From an uncultured Eubacterium sp. (GTDB lineage Bacteria; Bacillota; Clostridia; Lachnospirales; Lachnospiraceae): 6,212 nucleotides of DNA. The notes below the pieces were generated by a model. The model was given only the letters and a program-made list of their open reading frames with translations. It was not told the origin of the DNA and did not search any database. Every line of letters starts with the position of its first letter. The stretch's first letter is position 1. Below, in pieces: positions 4,419-6,212 of this stretch. The stretch is taken from positions 1-6,212 of the forward strand of contig CAJOOU010000001.1 of assembly GCA_905236735.1 (NCBI GenBank), in the 5' to 3' direction. Made by a program: the position numbers and the translations under genes.

Positions 4419-5321
4419 ATGGCTAGTGCAAAAGAAATAAAAAACAGAATAAGCTCCATCGAAGATACAAGAAAGATCACAAGTGCGATGTATATGATTT
4501 CTTCCACGAAGCTAAGGAGAGCAAAGGAAAGGCTCTCAAAGGCCGAGCCTTTTTTCTATGCGCTTAAGCCGGCCATAGCCAGAGTGCTAAGGCATATGAG
4601 GCCGGAGGCCTTAAATAACAGGTACATGGACGACTATGAGCCCTTGCCGGGAGAAACAATAAGGCATAGAAGAGCCTATCTTGTGGTTACTGCGGACAAG
4701 GGACTTGCCGGAGCATATAATCACAATGTGCTTAAACTGGCAGAAAGTGAGATTGCCAAAGAAGGCGAAACCTATCTGTATGTTGTAGGCGAAGTGGGAA
4801 GACAGTATTTTGAAGCAAAGGGCATAGAGATAGATATGCAGTTCCAGTATACTGCCCAGGATCCGTCGCTTAGTCGTGCGAGACGAATCACACAGATACT
4901 TCTGGATATGTATAATGACGGACAGTTCGACGAGATTAATATGATATTTACATATATGGATACGGCATCGCCACAAGAGGCGGTTATGGAAAAACTGCTT
5001 CCCCTGCATAAGGCCGAGTTTTTGCCGGTCGGAAATGTGGATGATATATATCAGGAAGAGTTTTTCATGCATCCGAATGAGGAAGCTGTAATAAACAATC
5101 TTGTGCCTAACTATATGGTCGGATTCATTTATTGTGCGCTCACCGAATCATATATGTGTGAGCAAAGCAGCCGGATGACGGCGATGAAGGCGGCTACAGA
5201 CAGTGCGGATGATATGCTTAAGGAGTTAAACAAGACATACAATCATTTAAGACAGGCTTCTATCACACAGGAGATTACGGAAGTTATTGGCGGTGCGAAG
5301 GCACTTAAGTCCGGTAAATAA
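4419..5321 (+). CDS. atpG: F1Fo ATP synthase subunit gamma
   Basis: This is the central rotor shaft that turns inside the alpha3/beta3 head and couples rotation to catalysis. The 300 residues are slightly above the usual 285-290. The N-terminal helix MASAKEIKNRISSIEDTRKI with TSAMYMISSTKLRRA (21-35) is typical and forms half of the coiled-coil axle. The Rossmann-like middle part opens with LVVTADKGLAGAYNHNV (88-104). The C-terminal helix carries the family signature ITQEITEVIGGAKA (282-295). GAGAGG (4407-4412) is 6 nt before the ATG; an AGGAG at 4401-4405 is rather far upstream. Residues about 56-82 are a charged linker with some extra length. A hairpin followed by T6 at 4528-4557 lies inside the early coding region and resembles an intrinsic terminator. 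The gene begins 24 nt after atpA. Confidence 0.96.
   Translation: MASAKEIKNRISSIEDTRKITSAMYMISSTKLRRAKERLSKAEPFFYALKPAIARVLRHMRPEALNNRYMDDYEPLPGETIRHRRAYLVVTADKGLAGAYNHNVLKLAESEIAKEGETYLYVVGEVGRQYFEAKGIEIDMQFQYTAQDPSLSRARRITQILLDMYNDGQFDEINMIFTYMDTASPQEAVMEKLLPLHKAEFLPVGNVDDIYQEEFFMHPNEEAVINNLVPNYMVGFIYCALTESYMCEQSSRMTAMKAATDSADDMLKELNKTYNHLRQASITQEITEVIGGAKALKSGK
4528..4557 (+). terminator. Terminator-like hairpin inside the start of atpG
   Basis: AAAGGCTC (4528-4535) and GAGCCTTT (4545-4552) form a perfect 8-bp stem with a GC-rich core and a 9-nt loop. It runs into a T6 tract (4550-4555), then CT. The shape is that of an intrinsic terminator on the + strand, but it lies in codons 37-47 of atpG. 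Active translation would normally disrupt it. It may be a chance result of encoding Lys-Ala-Glu-Pro-Phe-Phe, so activity is uncertain. Confidence 0.35.
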
Positions 5322-5334
5322 AAAGGAGAACGAT

Positions 5335-6212
5335 ATGGAAACAGGGAAAATTGTCCAGATTATGGGACCGGTAGTGGATGTTTGCTTTGAAGAAGGGCAT
5401 CTGCCTTCCATAAAAGACGCCCTTAAAGTGGACTTGGACGGAAAAAGCCTTACAATGGAAGTAATGCAGCATACGGGAAACGGTGTTGTAAGGTGTATAA
5501 TGCTTGCTGCAAGCGACGGACTCCATAAAGGCATGGAGGTTACGGCTACCGGAAGCGGTATTATGGTGCCGGTCGGAGAGAAAACACTCGGAAGACTTTT
5601 TAATGTGCTTGGAGAACCGGTAGACGGGGGAGAGGCAATAGATGATGCTCCGAAATGGTGTATTCACAGAGACCCGCCTACCTTCGAAGAGCAGAGTCCG
5701 GTAGTTGAGATGCTGCAAACGGGCATAAAGGTTATTGACCTTCTGGCTCCTTATTCAAAGGGAGGAAAGGTAGGACTTTTCGGAGGCGCAGGTGTAGGAA
5801 AGACCGTGCTTATACAGGAACTTATACAGAATGTATCAAATGACGGCGGATACTCCATCTTTACCGGAGTCGGAGAAAGATCGAGAGAGGGTAATGACCT
5901 TTGGACGGAGATGGCCGAGTCGGGGGTACTTAAAAATACAGCCCTTGTATTCGGACAGATGAACGAGCCGCCCGGAGCCAGAATGAGGGTGGCCCAGACC
6001 GGTCTTACGATGGCAGAATATTTCAGGGATGAGATGCATCAGAATGTGCTTCTTTTCATTGATAATATTTTCAGATATGTACAGGCGGGCTCAGAGGTTT
6101 CGGCGCTTTTGGGCAGAATGCCTTCGGCGGTCGGCTATCAGCCTACGCTTTCAACCGAGGTGGGCGAGCTTCAGGAAAGAATTGCTTCGACAAAGAAGGG
6201 CTCGGTTACATC
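5335..6212 (+). CDS. atpD: F1Fo ATP synthase subunit beta, N-terminal 292 residues
   Basis: This is the catalytic subunit of F1, making or hydrolysing ATP at the beta/alpha interfaces. The frame is open from ATG 5335 to the right edge; about 170 residues are missing. The N-terminal beta-barrel starts METGKIVQIMGPVVDV. The P-loop GGAGVGKT is at 150-157, with Lys156 and Thr157. The catalytic Glu181 and the phosphate-contacting Arg182 are in GERSREGN (180-187). Walker B is VLLFIDNIF (238-246) with Asp243. AGSEVSALLGRMPSAVGYQPTL (251-272) is nearly invariant in the family. RYVQAG replaces the common RFTQAG, a mild change. The DELSEED-type lever and C-terminal domain lie beyond the window. AAGGAG (5323-5328) is 6 nt upstream, and the gene follows atpG by 13 nt. 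atpC is expected next. Confidence 0.97.
   Translation, partial: METGKIVQIMGPVVDVCFEEGHLPSIKDALKVDLDGKSLTMEVMQHTGNGVVRCIMLAASDGLHKGMEVTATGSGIMVPVGEKTLGRLFNVLGEPVDGGEAIDDAPKWCIHRDPPTFEEQSPVVEMLQTGIKVIDLLAPYSKGGKVGLFGGAGVGKTVLIQELIQNVSNDGGYSIFTGVGERSREGNDLWTEMAESGVLKNTALVFGQMNEPPGARMRVAQTGLTMAEYFRDEMHQNVLLFIDNIFRYVQAGSEVSALLGRMPSAVGYQPTLSTEVGELQERIASTKKGSVT

Noticed and set aside
4611..5072. Long - strand open frame (153 codons) opposite atpG
   Set aside because: Antisense shadow of a strongly supported gene; Cys- and His-rich odd composition. The same holds for 5305-5718 opposite atpD.

Overview
The window is a housekeeping stretch of a bacterial chromosome. It holds the 3' end of htpG (Hsp90 chaperone), a 337-bp intergenic region, and most of an F1Fo ATP synthase operon in canonical order: atpB-atpE-atpF-atpH-atpA-atpG-atpD (subunits a, c, b, delta, alpha, gamma, beta). 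Every gene is on the + strand. atpD runs off the right edge, so atpC (epsilon) is expected just beyond it. Strong AGGAGG-type ribosome binding sites, moderate-to-low G+C and the style of the protein sequences suggest an anaerobic Firmicute, most likely a Lachnospiraceae-type Clostridium relative. That placement rests on remembered sequence style, not on a search.

Layout: htpG C-terminus at 1-598. The intergenic region 599-935 holds a promoter (P1, 659-688), a near-perfect tandem 15-bp repeat at its expected start site, a strong intrinsic terminator (740-811), a second promoter with a consensus -10 (P2, 834-862), and a short leader with a 5' hairpin and a possible 34-codon leader ORF that overlaps the start of atpB. 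From atpB onward the genes are tightly packed. Gaps are 11-28 nt, and the atpF stop and atpH start share one base.

Function: subunits a, b and c form the membrane Fo sector. Ions pass between Arg164 of subunit a and Glu56 of subunit c and turn the c-ring. Gamma carries rotation into the alpha3/beta3 head, while delta and b form the stator. The c subunit lacks the Gln and Ser ligands of Na+-type c-rings, so H+ coupling is the better guess. In a fermentative anaerobe the enzyme may often run as an ATP-driven ion pump; this is inference.

I see no undescribed gene system. The parts worth a second look are regulatory: the P1-repeat-terminator unit, which looks like a short independent transcript; the unusual start region of atpB; a hairpin plus U9 tract between atpB and atpE; and a terminator-like hairpin inside the start of atpG.
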